This document shows, piece after piece, positions 1 through 6,176 of a DNA stretch of 8,781 bases. The stretch covers positions 1-8,781 of the forward strand of contig DATMND010000135.1 of assembly GCA_035569235.1 (NCBI GenBank), read 5' to 3'. The DNA is from JAMXLO01 sp035569235 (GTDB taxonomy: Bacteria; Pseudomonadota; Alphaproteobacteria; Acetobacterales; Acetobacteraceae). A program made the translations under genes and the position numbers. The notes under the pieces are model-generated. The model searched no databases, had not been told where the DNA came from, and saw nothing but the letters and a program-made list of their open reading frames with translations. The stretch's first letter is position 1; each line of letters begins with the position of its first letter.

Positions 1-503
1 TCGAGCTCGGTTGTAGTGTCAAATCCAATTGTGGAGTCCAGTTTCGGAATTGACTGAAATCAGGATCAACGATAGCCAAGAGAAAGCTGCCTGCTCTGCC
101 GCCGCGGTTCCGCTCCTCCACGGCAAACCGGGAGAATACCCGTATTGCCGCTTCACGTCCGGCTGGACACTTCGCGAGGGATGATGGAGTCGTCTGGGCA
201 TCAAACGGACGGAACCAAGAATGGGGTTCGACAGACCATCACGGATCACCGGTTCCGCATAGGCGTTACCGGCACTCAACTGCTCGAGGAATTGCAACAG
301 TCAGAACGACGTAGGTCGCAGGTCTTGGCGGTTGTATTGGGGGATTCTCGATCGTCCAATAAGGTGAACGGAAATAATTCTGTGCTACGGATGGAATAAT
401 ATAAGACACAAAGCGTCCAAGCAATTATCACGGCAGCCAACATCTTGACTGAAAACACTGCCGACGCCTTCGGACAGGCAGCGCCGAGACAGGGGAGCAT
501 AAC
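1..503. other. Left-end region without a recognisable gene
   Basis: I see no gene here that I can support. Short open frames exist on both strands, but their translations show no domain, no repeated family motif and no convincing ribosome binding site. Base composition differs from the rest of the window: roughly 300-503 is clearly AT-richer, with stretches such as AATAATATAAG near 397-407, while the genes to the right are strongly GC-rich. It could be a long regulatory spacer, the decayed remains of a gene, or the edge of an acquired segment. A frame open from position 1 ends at a TGA at 55-57 and could be the tail of a gene entering from the left, but eighteen residues are too few to judge. 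Confidence 0.5.
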
Positions 504-590
504 GTGATCGAATCTATTTCGATACCAGATTTTAACTAGTTTCTTCCACGCCCGATCAGTGAAGTGATCGAATTGCTCGGGGATCGAAAT
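504..590. promoter_or_regulatory. Cluster of ATCGAA motifs before the LysR gene (candidate operator)
   Basis: The 10-mer GTGATCGAAT occurs at 504-513 and again, exactly 60 bp later, at 564-573. A related GGATCGAAAT lies at 581-590, and an inverted copy (ATTTCGAT) at 516-523. The first copy and the inverted one form a perfect dyad, ATCGAA-N5-TTCGAT, at 507-523. LysR-type regulators usually bind interrupted dyads upstream of their own or a divergent gene, so this may be where the product of the next gene binds. The dyad does not match the classic T-N11-A box exactly (it reads T-N13-A). The repeats are directly visible; the role is inference. Confidence 0.45.
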
Positions 591-620
591 TGACCGCTGT
601 GATCTACTTGTGTGGTGAAC

Positions 621-1499
621 GTGGACCGACTGACGAGCATGACAGTCTTCGCCAGGGTTGCGGCCATACGGAGTTTCTCCGGTGCGGCCCGTGAGCTCGG
701 CATCTCCCAGGCCACCGCCAGCAAGCACGTGCAGACATTGGAGGAATGGCTCGGTGCGCGCCTGCTGCATCGCACAACCCGCCGTGTCGCGCTGACCGAT
801 GCCGGCGAAAGCTTCTTCATCCAATGCTCACGAATTCTTGAAGAGATGGAAAGCGCGCGCAATGCGGCGAGGCCGGAAGCATTGGTACGCGGTTATATGC
901 GGATCACAGCCCCGGTGGTGTTCGGCAGCAGCAGGCTGGGGCCGCTCGTGGTCGATTTCATGGACCAGCACCCCGAACTGTCACTCAGCGTCGAACTGAC
1001 CGACCGACCGGTCGATCTGATCGAGGAAGGCTATGACCTCGCCATCCGCACCGGTCCCACCGATGCGGCGGGTCTCGTCGTCTGGCCGCTCATGCCGCTG
1101 AACTACGTCCTCTGCGCCGCTCCCGCCTACCTTGCCCAACACGACGTGCCTGCCACCCCCACCGAACTGACGCATCACCACTGCATCATCAACAGCCAGG
1201 ACAGCACCGGAATCTGGCGGTTCAGGGGCCCCAATGGCGAGACCGAAGTGGCCATCGAAGGCCGGCTGCGGGTGAACAACCTCATGCTGCGCTGCGACGC
1301 AGCGCGGGCCGGCGCCGGCGTACTGTTGTGCGCCGAGTATCTGGTGGAAAGCGATATCGCCAATGGCAGGCTGGTGCGGCTGCTGCCGGACTATACGCCC
1401 GCAGGCGAGAACCTTTATGCGGTTTGCCCTGCCTATCGCGCCAGTTCAGCCAGGGTCCGAAGCCTGGTCACCCATCTGACCAGGCAGCTCGGCGAATAA
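621..1499 (+). CDS. LysR-family transcriptional regulator (CrgA-like)
   Basis: This is a DNA-binding transcription factor of the LysR family, about 292 residues, the usual length. Residues 1-60 form the winged helix-turn-helix, with the recognition region FSGAARELGISQATASKHVQ and the typical LLHRTTRRVALTDAGE wing. Residues from about 85 to 290 form the periplasmic-binding-like effector domain that senses a small molecule; its ligand cannot be read from the sequence. GTG codons at 612, 615 and 621 are all possible starts. I chose 621 because it gives MDRLTSMTVF, the common start of this subfamily; none has a strong Shine-Dalgarno sequence. The gene is preceded by a cluster of ATCGAA motifs that may be its own operator. 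No divergent target gene is recognisable to the left, so its regulon is unknown. rnhB follows after 47 bp, probably without functional connection. Confidence 0.9.
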   Translation: MDRLTSMTVFARVAAIRSFSGAARELGISQATASKHVQTLEEWLGARLLHRTTRRVALTDAGESFFIQCSRILEEMESARNAARPEALVRGYMRITAPVVFGSSRLGPLVVDFMDQHPELSLSVELTDRPVDLIEEGYDLAIRTGPTDAAGLVVWPLMPLNYVLCAAPAYLAQHDVPATPTELTHHHCIINSQDSTGIWRFRGPNGETEVAIEGRLRVNNLMLRCDAARAGAGVLLCAEYLVESDIANGRLVRLLPDYTPAGENLYAVCPAYRASSARVRSLVTHLTRQLGE

Positions 1500-1546
1500 C
1501 GCACGACGCTGGCCCGACTCCGCGGCGAATGTTACTCGTCTGGGGT

Positions 1547-2161
1547 ATGCCGAACTTCGTCTTGGAAAAGCGCGCTGGCGGCCGAGTGGCCGGGGTGGAT
1601 GAAGCGGGGCGCGGCCCGCTCGCCGGCCCGGTTGTCGCCGCCGCCGTTGTGTTCCCGACCGGTGTTCCGCGCAGGCTTGCCGCACTGCTCGACGATTCCA
1701 AGAAGCTATCGGCCGAACAGCGCCTCGTCGCGTTTCAGGCGCTGCGTCTCTCGGGTCGCGCCGAGATCGGCGTCGGCGCCGCCTCGGTGGCCGAAATCGA
1801 GCGGCTCAACATCCTGCACGCCGCGTTGCTGGCGATGTGCCGTGCCGTCGCCCGGCTGCCGGTTCCACCCGACCTCGTCTTGGTCGACGGCAACCAGCCG
1901 CCGCCGCTCGGCTGTCCCCTGCGCTGCGTGATCGGCGGAGACGGACTGTCCCTATCGATCGCCGCCGCCTCCATCGTTGCCAAGGTGTTGCGCGACCGCG
2001 CGATGACGCGGCTCGCGGTCCGCTTCCCAGACTATGGCTGGGGCACCAATGTCGGCTACGCAACCGAGTTCCACGTTTTGGCGCTCCGCCGGCTGGGACC
2101 GACGCGGCATCACCGGCCAAGCTTCGGCACCGTTAGCCAGCTCAGGCTTCAACTCCTGTGA
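1547..2161 (+). CDS. rnhB: Ribonuclease HII
   Basis: RNase HII cleaves the RNA strand of RNA-DNA hybrids and nicks 5' of single ribonucleotides in DNA, starting ribonucleotide excision repair in the cytoplasm. The 204-residue product is of normal length. It shows the signature GVDEAGRGPLAGPVVAAAVV (about 16-35, catalytic Asp18 and Glu19), the DDSKKLS motif (49-55), VDGNQ with Asp114, and the IAAASIVAKVLRDR block (about 138-151), followed by the FPDYGWGTNVGYAT segment. The usual GDxKS motif reads GGDGLS here, so the Lys is replaced. The start at 1547 (MPNFVLEKRAGG) matches the family N-terminus; an in-frame ATG at 1529 would add six residues. It lies just upstream of ccrM, a neighbourhood common in alphaproteobacteria, but a structured repeat fills the gap, so co-transcription is uncertain. 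Confidence 0.96.
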   Translation: MPNFVLEKRAGGRVAGVDEAGRGPLAGPVVAAAVVFPTGVPRRLAALLDDSKKLSAEQRLVAFQALRLSGRAEIGVGAASVAEIERLNILHAALLAMCRAVARLPVPPDLVLVDGNQPPPLGCPLRCVIGGDGLSLSIAAASIVAKVLRDRAMTRLAVRFPDYGWGTNVGYATEFHVLALRRLGPTRHHRPSFGTVSQLRLQLL

Positions 2162-2172
2162 GCCAGGTAAGG

Positions 2173-2309
2173 AAGGGTCCTCACGGAGGTCACCGAGGAA
2201 GCGACACCGAGAGCCACGGAGTTCAACCAGTGGATGTATTTATGCGCTCCGGGCGAAGCGCCATTTGCTTCCGTCTCGATGGCCCTCGGTGACCTCCGTG
2301 TGGAACCTT
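2173..2309. repeat. Inverted-repeat element with CACSGAG heptamers
   Basis: Two 26-bp arms (2173-2198 and 2284-2309) are reverse complements with two mismatches, including a perfect 17-bp core, CACGGAGGTCACCGAGG against CCTCGGTGACCTCCGTG. The heptamer CACSGAG occurs four times in the left half (2182, 2191, 2205, 2215) and twice inverted in the right half (2285, 2294). The 85-bp interior has no gene. The element starts 11 bp after the rnhB stop and ends about 95 bp before ccrM. As RNA it would form a long stem that might end or protect the rnhB transcript, although no clean U-tract follows. I see no target-site duplication. It may be a member of a dispersed palindromic repeat family; copy number in the genome would decide. 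Confidence 0.75.
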
Positions 2310-2318
2310 GTCTTCTGA

Positions 2319-2348
2319 TTGACGCGCCTTCCGCACAACCGTCACGAT
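2319..2348 (+). promoter_or_regulatory. Weak candidate promoter for ccrM
   Basis: TTGACG at 2319-2324 matches the -35 consensus at five of six positions. Eighteen bases downstream, CACGAT at 2343-2348 is a poor -10 (three of six). Transcription would begin near 2355, placing the two GANTC sites inside the leader. No CtrA-type TTAA-N7-TTAA box is visible. This is a by-eye guess only. Confidence 0.25.
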
Positions 2349-2365
2349 AAGCCCGCCCCGGACGC

Positions 2366-2379
2366 GACTCGGGGGAATC
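2366..2379 (+). promoter_or_regulatory. Paired GANTC methylation sites in the ccrM leader
   Basis: GACTC at 2366-2370 and GAATC at 2375-2379 lie 26-39 bases before the ccrM start codon. GANTC is the recognition sequence of CcrM itself. In Caulobacter the ccrM promoter/leader also carries such sites, and the methylation state affects expression. The sites are seen directly; methylation-dependent feedback here is inferred by analogy. By eye the whole window holds only about sixteen GANTC sites, so two within 14 bp at this place is notable. Confidence 0.55.
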
Positions 2380-2404
2380 GCCCTTCTTCCCGCCTGGGAG
2401 ACAC

Positions 2405-3490
2405 GTGGAAGTCATCCGCGAACTGCCGCTGGATCAGGTTCTGCTGGGGGACTGCGTGCAAATGATGCGCATGCTGCCGCCGGCCTCGGTGCATTGCGTG
2501 TTCGCCGATCCGCCCTACAACCTGCAACTTCGTGGCGAACTGCGGCGGCCTGACGATAGCCTGGTCGATGGGGTCGACGATGATTGGGACCGCTTCACCG
2601 ATTTTCCTACCTATGACGCGTTCACCCGGGAGTGGCTCACCGAATGCCGCAGGCTGCTGCGCAAGGACGGCACGCTGTGGGTGATCGGCGCTTACCATAA
2701 CATCTTCCGCATCGGCGCCGCGCTGCAGGACCTGGGCTTCTGGGTGCTGAATGACGTGATCTGGCGCAAGGCCAACCCGATGCCGAACTTCCGCGGCCGG
2801 CGCTTCACCAATGCTCACGAGACACTGATCTGGGCGGCGCGCCAGCGCGACTCGCGGCACCGGTTCAACTATGCCGCGATGAAGGCGCTGAACGACGACA
2901 TCCAGATGCGCAGCGACTGGTTCATTCCGCTGTGCACCGGTCCGGAGCGGCTGCGCAACCAGTTCGGCCTGAAGCTGCATCCGACGCAGAAGCCCGAGGC
3001 ACTGCTGCATCGGGTTTTGCTGGCAAGTACCGCGCCGGGCGACATCGTGCTCGATCCGTTCCTTGGCACCGGCACGACTGCGGCGGTCGCGAAACGGCTG
3101 CATCGGCATTTCATCGGCATCGAGCGTCACCCAGCCTACGCAGAGGCGGCAATCGGCCGGGTTCGCAAGATTCGACCGGTATCGGATGAGGGGCTCGCCG
3201 GAGCCGTGTCAAAGCGCGAGACGCCCCGCGTCCCGTTCGGCAGCCTGGTGGAGCGAGGGCTGATCGCGCCCGGAACCAAACTGTACGACCGCATGCGCCG
3301 GGTCAGCGCCGTAGTCACTGCCGATGGAACGGTGGCGGCGGCCGGGGTGCGCGGCTCGATCCACAAGGTGGGCGCCACGGTGCAGAATGCGCCATCCTGC
3401 AACGGCTGGACCTTCTGGCACTTCGAGCGCGACGGCGTGCTGGTGGCGCTGGATGTGCTGCGGACGCCGGTGACGGGCGAACCACCCTGA
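2405..3490 (+). CDS. ccrM: CcrM-type adenine-N6 DNA methyltransferase (GANTC)
   Basis: This enzyme transfers a methyl group from S-adenosylmethionine to the adenine of GANTC, the solitary cell-cycle methyltransferase of alphaproteobacteria. The 361-residue length is close to Caulobacter CcrM (358). The order of motifs is that of a beta-class methyltransferase: catalytic DPPY at 35-38 near the N-terminus, a target-recognition middle, HPTQKP at 192-197, and the cofactor-binding DPFLGTGTT at 217-225. Residues about 274-352 match the characteristic CcrM C-terminal DNA-binding domain (RVPFGSLVERGLIAPGTKLYD, then GSIHKVGA and CNGWTFWHFE). The start is GTG, with GGGAG four bases upstream, a short spacing. 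No restriction endonuclease lies nearby, which fits a regulatory rather than a restriction-modification role. Two GANTC sites in its leader suggest feedback by its own methylation. Confidence 0.96.
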   Translation: MEVIRELPLDQVLLGDCVQMMRMLPPASVHCVFADPPYNLQLRGELRRPDDSLVDGVDDDWDRFTDFPTYDAFTREWLTECRRLLRKDGTLWVIGAYHNIFRIGAALQDLGFWVLNDVIWRKANPMPNFRGRRFTNAHETLIWAARQRDSRHRFNYAAMKALNDDIQMRSDWFIPLCTGPERLRNQFGLKLHPTQKPEALLHRVLLASTAPGDIVLDPFLGTGTTAAVAKRLHRHFIGIERHPAYAEAAIGRVRKIRPVSDEGLAGAVSKRETPRVPFGSLVERGLIAPGTKLYDRMRRVSAVVTADGTVAAAGVRGSIHKVGATVQNAPSCNGWTFWHFERDGVLVALDVLRTPVTGEPP

Positions 3491-3514
3491 TATTGCTAAA
3501 CCGCAATTGCGACT

Positions 3515-3535
3515 GACCACGTCTGTTCCGTGGTC
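3515..3535 (+). terminator. Possible ccrM terminator hairpin
   Basis: GACCACG (3515-3521) and CGTGGTC (3529-3535) form a perfect 7-bp stem with a 7-nt loop, 24 bases after the ccrM stop. No U-tract follows (the next bases are CCGAACGCG), so intrinsic termination would be weak. It may instead be an RNA 3'-end hairpin. Confidence 0.4.
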
Positions 3536-3660
3536 CCGAACGCGCGAGGCTCCCGCAAGTGTGATGCGCCGCAACCGGGCATGAACCCCGCGCCCAGGCG
3601 TCACCTTCAGCACCGGCGCAAGGGTTGGCCTGGCGCAAGGCGCTTCCAGGGGGGAACGAG

Positions 3661-4143
3661 ATGACTGCGAAGTTTTTGGGAATTGGTCTTGCTGCCACGC
3701 TGCTGACATGCGTGACCGCCACGCCCATGCAGGCAAAAGCCGACGATACCCGATTCAGTTCCCCGATCGTCGGATCCGCGGTTGGGACCACGATCGCGGG
3801 CATTCCCAGCGGCGGCGCTCCGTGGGTCGTCAGTCAAGGACGCGCAAGACTTGGGTCCGACAGCAGCCTGGAGGTCGAGGTGACCGGCCTGCTGCTCGCC
3901 TCCGGTCCGAGCGCGGGCACGACAGGGGGGATTGCCCAGGTCTTCGCCAGCGTGGTGTGCGGGGACATCGTCCAGGCCGACACCGACGCGGTAACGTTCC
4001 CGCCGTCCGGGAGCTTTGAAATCCGCGCCATGGTGACGCTGCCACAGCCGGCTTGCCAGGGTGCGGTGGTGCTGATTCGGATCGTAAGGGCGACCGTCGC
4101 ACCACCTCCGCCCTTTATTGCAGCCACCGGCGTGCTGGACTAG
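3661..4143 (+). CDS. Small secreted protein of unknown function
   Basis: I do not recognise a named function. The 160-residue product begins with a clear Sec signal peptide: MTAK, a hydrophobic stretch (about 5-19), and a likely cleavage site after MQAKA near residue 26. The mature part (about 134 residues) is rich in Gly, Ala, Val and Ser, with alternating hydrophobic stretches that suggest a beta-rich fold. It contains two cysteines, in VVCGD and PACQG, which could form a disulfide in the periplasm. There are no membrane segments after the signal. The Cys in the signal peptide (LLTC) is a poor lipobox because Thr precedes it. A G-rich ribosome binding site (GGGGGG, about 3649-3654) sits just before the ATG. 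It is flanked by gaps of about 170 bp, so it is probably transcribed alone. Confidence 0.75.
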   Translation: MTAKFLGIGLAATLLTCVTATPMQAKADDTRFSSPIVGSAVGTTIAGIPSGGAPWVVSQGRARLGSDSSLEVEVTGLLLASGPSAGTTGGIAQVFASVVCGDIVQADTDAVTFPPSGSFEIRAMVTLPQPACQGAVVLIRIVRATVAPPPPFIAATGVLD

Positions 4144-4194
4144 GCAGCCCGCGCGCGCGGCCCCCGATCGCAGAGGCCGCGCTCCGCCCCGACG

Positions 4195-4228
4195 GCGCCG
4201 CGACCGCAATTCGAACAGGTCGCGGCGC
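4195..4228. terminator. Strong GC-rich hairpin after the secreted-protein gene
   Basis: GCGCCGCGACC (4195-4205) and GGTCGCGGCGC (4218-4228) form a perfect 11-bp stem with a 12-nt loop, 51 bases after the stop of the secreted-protein gene and 89 before the VOC start. A perfect 12-bp palindrome, CCGCGCGCGCGG, lies just upstream at 4149-4160. No U-tract follows, so it could be a terminator of the GC-hairpin type, an operator for the downstream pair, or a processing site. Confidence 0.45.
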
Positions 4229-4317
4229 TGCTGAACGCACGTTTGATCGCCATTGGATTGCGCCGCCCGGGCGCCTGCACCACCTTCGCCCCTACCCGCG
4301 ACCCGGAGAAAAATTCG

Positions 4318-4740
4318 ATGGCCGGCGTTCCTCGCACGAGCGGCGTGCTTGAGACCTCACTCTATGTCGCCGATCTGGCCCGATCCTGCGCGTTCTACGA
4401 GCGCGTGTTCGGCTTCGAGCGCTTCGTGCATGACAGCCGCATGTGCGCGCTCGGCGTGCCGGGCAGCCAAGTGCTGCTGCTGTTCCGTCATGGCAGCACA
4501 AACGAGCCCGCACCGGTGCCCGGCGGCTTCATCCCGCCGCATCACGGCAGCGGCGCGTTGCATCTGTGCTTCGCCATTCCGCTCGGCGAACTGGCCGCGT
4601 CGGAGGCACATCTGCGCGGCGAGGGCATCGAAGTGGAAAGCCGCGTGCGCTGGGCACGCGGTGGCACCAGCCTGTATTTCCGCGATCCCGACGGCAATTC
4701 GTTGGAAGTGGCAACACCCGGACTGTGGCCGAATCACTGA
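4318..4740 (+). CDS. VOC-superfamily (glyoxalase/dioxygenase-like) protein
   Basis: This is a single-domain vicinal-oxygen-chelate protein of 140 residues, the usual size for a two-module betaalphabetabetabeta monomer. Members use a divalent metal to act on diverse small molecules (glyoxalases, extradiol dioxygenases, fosfomycin-modifying enzymes); the substrate here cannot be read. The first module has VLETSLYVADLARSCAFYERVFGF (split around residues 10-33) and the second ends in YFRDPDGNSLEVA (120-132). Plausible metal ligands are Glu12, His82 and Glu130. The ATG at 4318 is preceded by GGAG at 4305-4308 with nine bases between. The frame stays open upstream to 4144 with an ATG at 4243, but the extension shows no family similarity. 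Its stop codon directly abuts the ATG of the permease, indicating translational coupling and perhaps a shared substrate. Confidence 0.88.
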   Translation: MAGVPRTSGVLETSLYVADLARSCAFYERVFGFERFVHDSRMCALGVPGSQVLLLFRHGSTNEPAPVPGGFIPPHHGSGALHLCFAIPLGELAASEAHLRGEGIEVESRVRWARGGTSLYFRDPDGNSLEVATPGLWPNH

Positions 4741-6081
4741 ATGAGCAACCGCTGGACGCCAGGCAACGCCGGTGAACTGGCGACCCTGACGGCGGTCGCG
4801 CTGCTGTTGTTGCTGGCGCTCGTTGCAGCCGCCATCCCCTGGATCACACCTGGCGAGAACGAAACGACGCGCCGACTCGCCGCCATCGCCATTTTCGCTA
4901 CAAGCTATCTCGCGCTGGCAATCGGAAAGGTCCCGGGGCTTTCGATCGACCGCGCCGGCGTCGCCCTCGTCGGCGCCTGTCTGATGGTTGCGTCGGGCGT
5001 CATGACCCTGGACGACGCCTATCAGGCTGTGGACATGCAAACGGTCACCCTGCTGCTCGGCATGATGATCGTGGTCGCTAATCTGCGCATCTCGGGCTTC
5101 TTTGCGCTGGTCAATGCATGGGTGGTGTGCCGAGTGCACCGGCCGGTGTTGCTGCTTGCCGCCATCGTCCTGGTGTCAGGCGCGTTCTCCGCCTTCCTGG
5201 TGAACGACGCGATCTGCCTGGTCATGGCGCCGCTGGTGCTGGAACTGACACTTGGTCTCGGCCGCAATCCGGTGCCCTATCTGCTGGCCGTGGCGATGGC
5301 GTCGAATGTCGGTTCGACGGCGACGATCACAGGCAATCCGCAGAACATGATGATCGGCAGTTTCTCACAGATCCCCTACACACAGTTCGCCGCCGCGCTG
5401 GCGCCGGTGGCGCTGATCGGACTTGTGCTGACGGTCGCGCTTCTGGCCCTGCTGCATCGCGCGGACCTTCGCGGCGAAAGCCTGCGGCCGCGGCTGCCGC
5501 GGCCGAGGGTCAATCGGGTGCTGGTGGCGCGCTCCCTGATTGCCACCGCGCTGGTGGTCGCACTGTTCTTCGCAGGTCAGCCGCCGGCGAAGGCAGCGAT
5601 CGTAATCGGCGCACTGTTGCTGCTGACACGCCGGGTGAAGAGCGCGCGCGTCTATGCCGAGATCGACTGGTCGCTGCTGCTGATGTTCACCGGGCTGTTC
5701 ATCATCATCGCGGGCGTCGAGCGCGAGTTGCTGAAAGCGCAGACCGTCGAGGCCGTGGGCCGGCTGCACCTCGCCACCGTGACGGTACTCAGCCTGGTGA
5801 CCGCGGTGCTGTCGAACCTTGTCAGCAACGTGCCTGCCGTATTGCTGCTGAAACCGTTCGTTGCCGCATTGCCGGATCATGATCGCGCCTGGCTGGTGAT
5901 CGCCATGGCGTCCACGCTGGCCGGCAATTTCACCGTGCTGGGCTCGATCGCCAATTTGATCGTCGTGGAAAAGGCGGCGCGGCGCGGCATCGCGATCAGC
6001 TTCTGGGATTACTTTCGCGTCGGTGCGCCTCTGACCCTGCTGACACTAACGGCAGGAACATTATGGCTCATGTGGCGTTGA
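4741..6081 (+). CDS. ArsB/NhaD/SLC13-type anion permease
   Basis: This is an inner-membrane permease of the ion-transporter superfamily that includes ArsB, NhaD and SLC13/CitMHS carriers. The 446-residue protein has about eleven hydrophobic spans. It shows the inverted duplicate hairpin motifs of the fold: NDAICLVMAPLVLEL (155-169) followed by SNVGSTATITGNPQN (188-202) in the first half, and SNLVSNVPAVLLLKP (358-372) followed by AGNFTVLGSIANLIVVE (394-410) in the second. The Asn-Pro/Asn-Val residues in these re-entrant hairpins normally coordinate substrate and ion. The substrate could be a dicarboxylate, sulfate, arsenite or a cation; neither arsR nor arsC is present, so a dedicated arsenite role is unlikely. 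The ATG follows the VOC stop codon with no gap, so the two are almost certainly one operon. Confidence 0.92.
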   Translation: MSNRWTPGNAGELATLTAVALLLLLALVAAAIPWITPGENETTRRLAAIAIFATSYLALAIGKVPGLSIDRAGVALVGACLMVASGVMTLDDAYQAVDMQTVTLLLGMMIVVANLRISGFFALVNAWVVCRVHRPVLLLAAIVLVSGAFSAFLVNDAICLVMAPLVLELTLGLGRNPVPYLLAVAMASNVGSTATITGNPQNMMIGSFSQIPYTQFAAALAPVALIGLVLTVALLALLHRADLRGESLRPRLPRPRVNRVLVARSLIATALVVALFFAGQPPAKAAIVIGALLLLTRRVKSARVYAEIDWSLLLMFTGLFIIIAGVERELLKAQTVEAVGRLHLATVTVLSLVTAVLSNLVSNVPAVLLLKPFVAALPDHDRAWLVIAMASTLAGNFTVLGSIANLIVVEKAARRGIAISFWDYFRVGAPLTLLTLTAGTLWLMWR

Positions 6082-6113
6082 TGCTCGAATCCGCTCCCCT
6101 GCATGTGACCCGA

Positions 6114-6154
6114 CTCGATCATCAGTCGCAGCCCCTGTGGGGGTCGCTATCGAG
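6114..6154. terminator. Imperfect hairpin between convergent genes
   Basis: CTCGAT (6114-6119) and ATCGAG (6149-6154) form an outer stem, and CCCC-TGT-GGGG (6132-6142) an inner one. This is the only structured part of the 95-bp gap between the converging permease and AI-2E-family genes, where a bidirectional terminator is expected. There is no U-tract on either side, so the call is weak. Confidence 0.3.
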
Positions 6155-6176
6155 CGCGGGCAAGGTGTCCTGTTCG

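Noticed and set aside
276..824. A 182-codon minus-strand open frame overlapping the start of the LysR gene
   Set aside because: It overlaps the conserved helix-turn-helix coding part of the LysR gene and its translation shows no family features, so it is a shadow.
2342..3130. A 262-codon minus-strand frame opposite ccrM
   Set aside because: It is the antisense of the highly conserved methyltransferase region; the product is Arg/His/Gln-rich without motifs.
2405..3490. CcrM as part of a restriction-modification or phage defence system
   Set aside because: No endonuclease or specificity subunit is near; the neighbour is rnhB and the C-terminal domain is that of solitary cell-cycle CcrM enzymes.
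3615..3640. Direct repeat GGCGCAAGG at 3615-3623 and 3632-3640
   Set aside because: A 9-bp repeat in GC-rich DNA with only two copies is weak evidence for a binding site or element.
3703..3720. Possible lipobox (LLTC) in the secreted protein's signal peptide
   Set aside because: The residue before Cys is Thr instead of Gly, Ala or Ser, and a normal signal peptidase I site (QAKA-DD) follows, so a lipoprotein is unlikely.
4741..6081. Arsenite efflux pump ArsB
   Set aside because: The fold is shared, but no arsR, arsC or arsH is nearby and the partner is a VOC protein, so a specific arsenite role is not supported.
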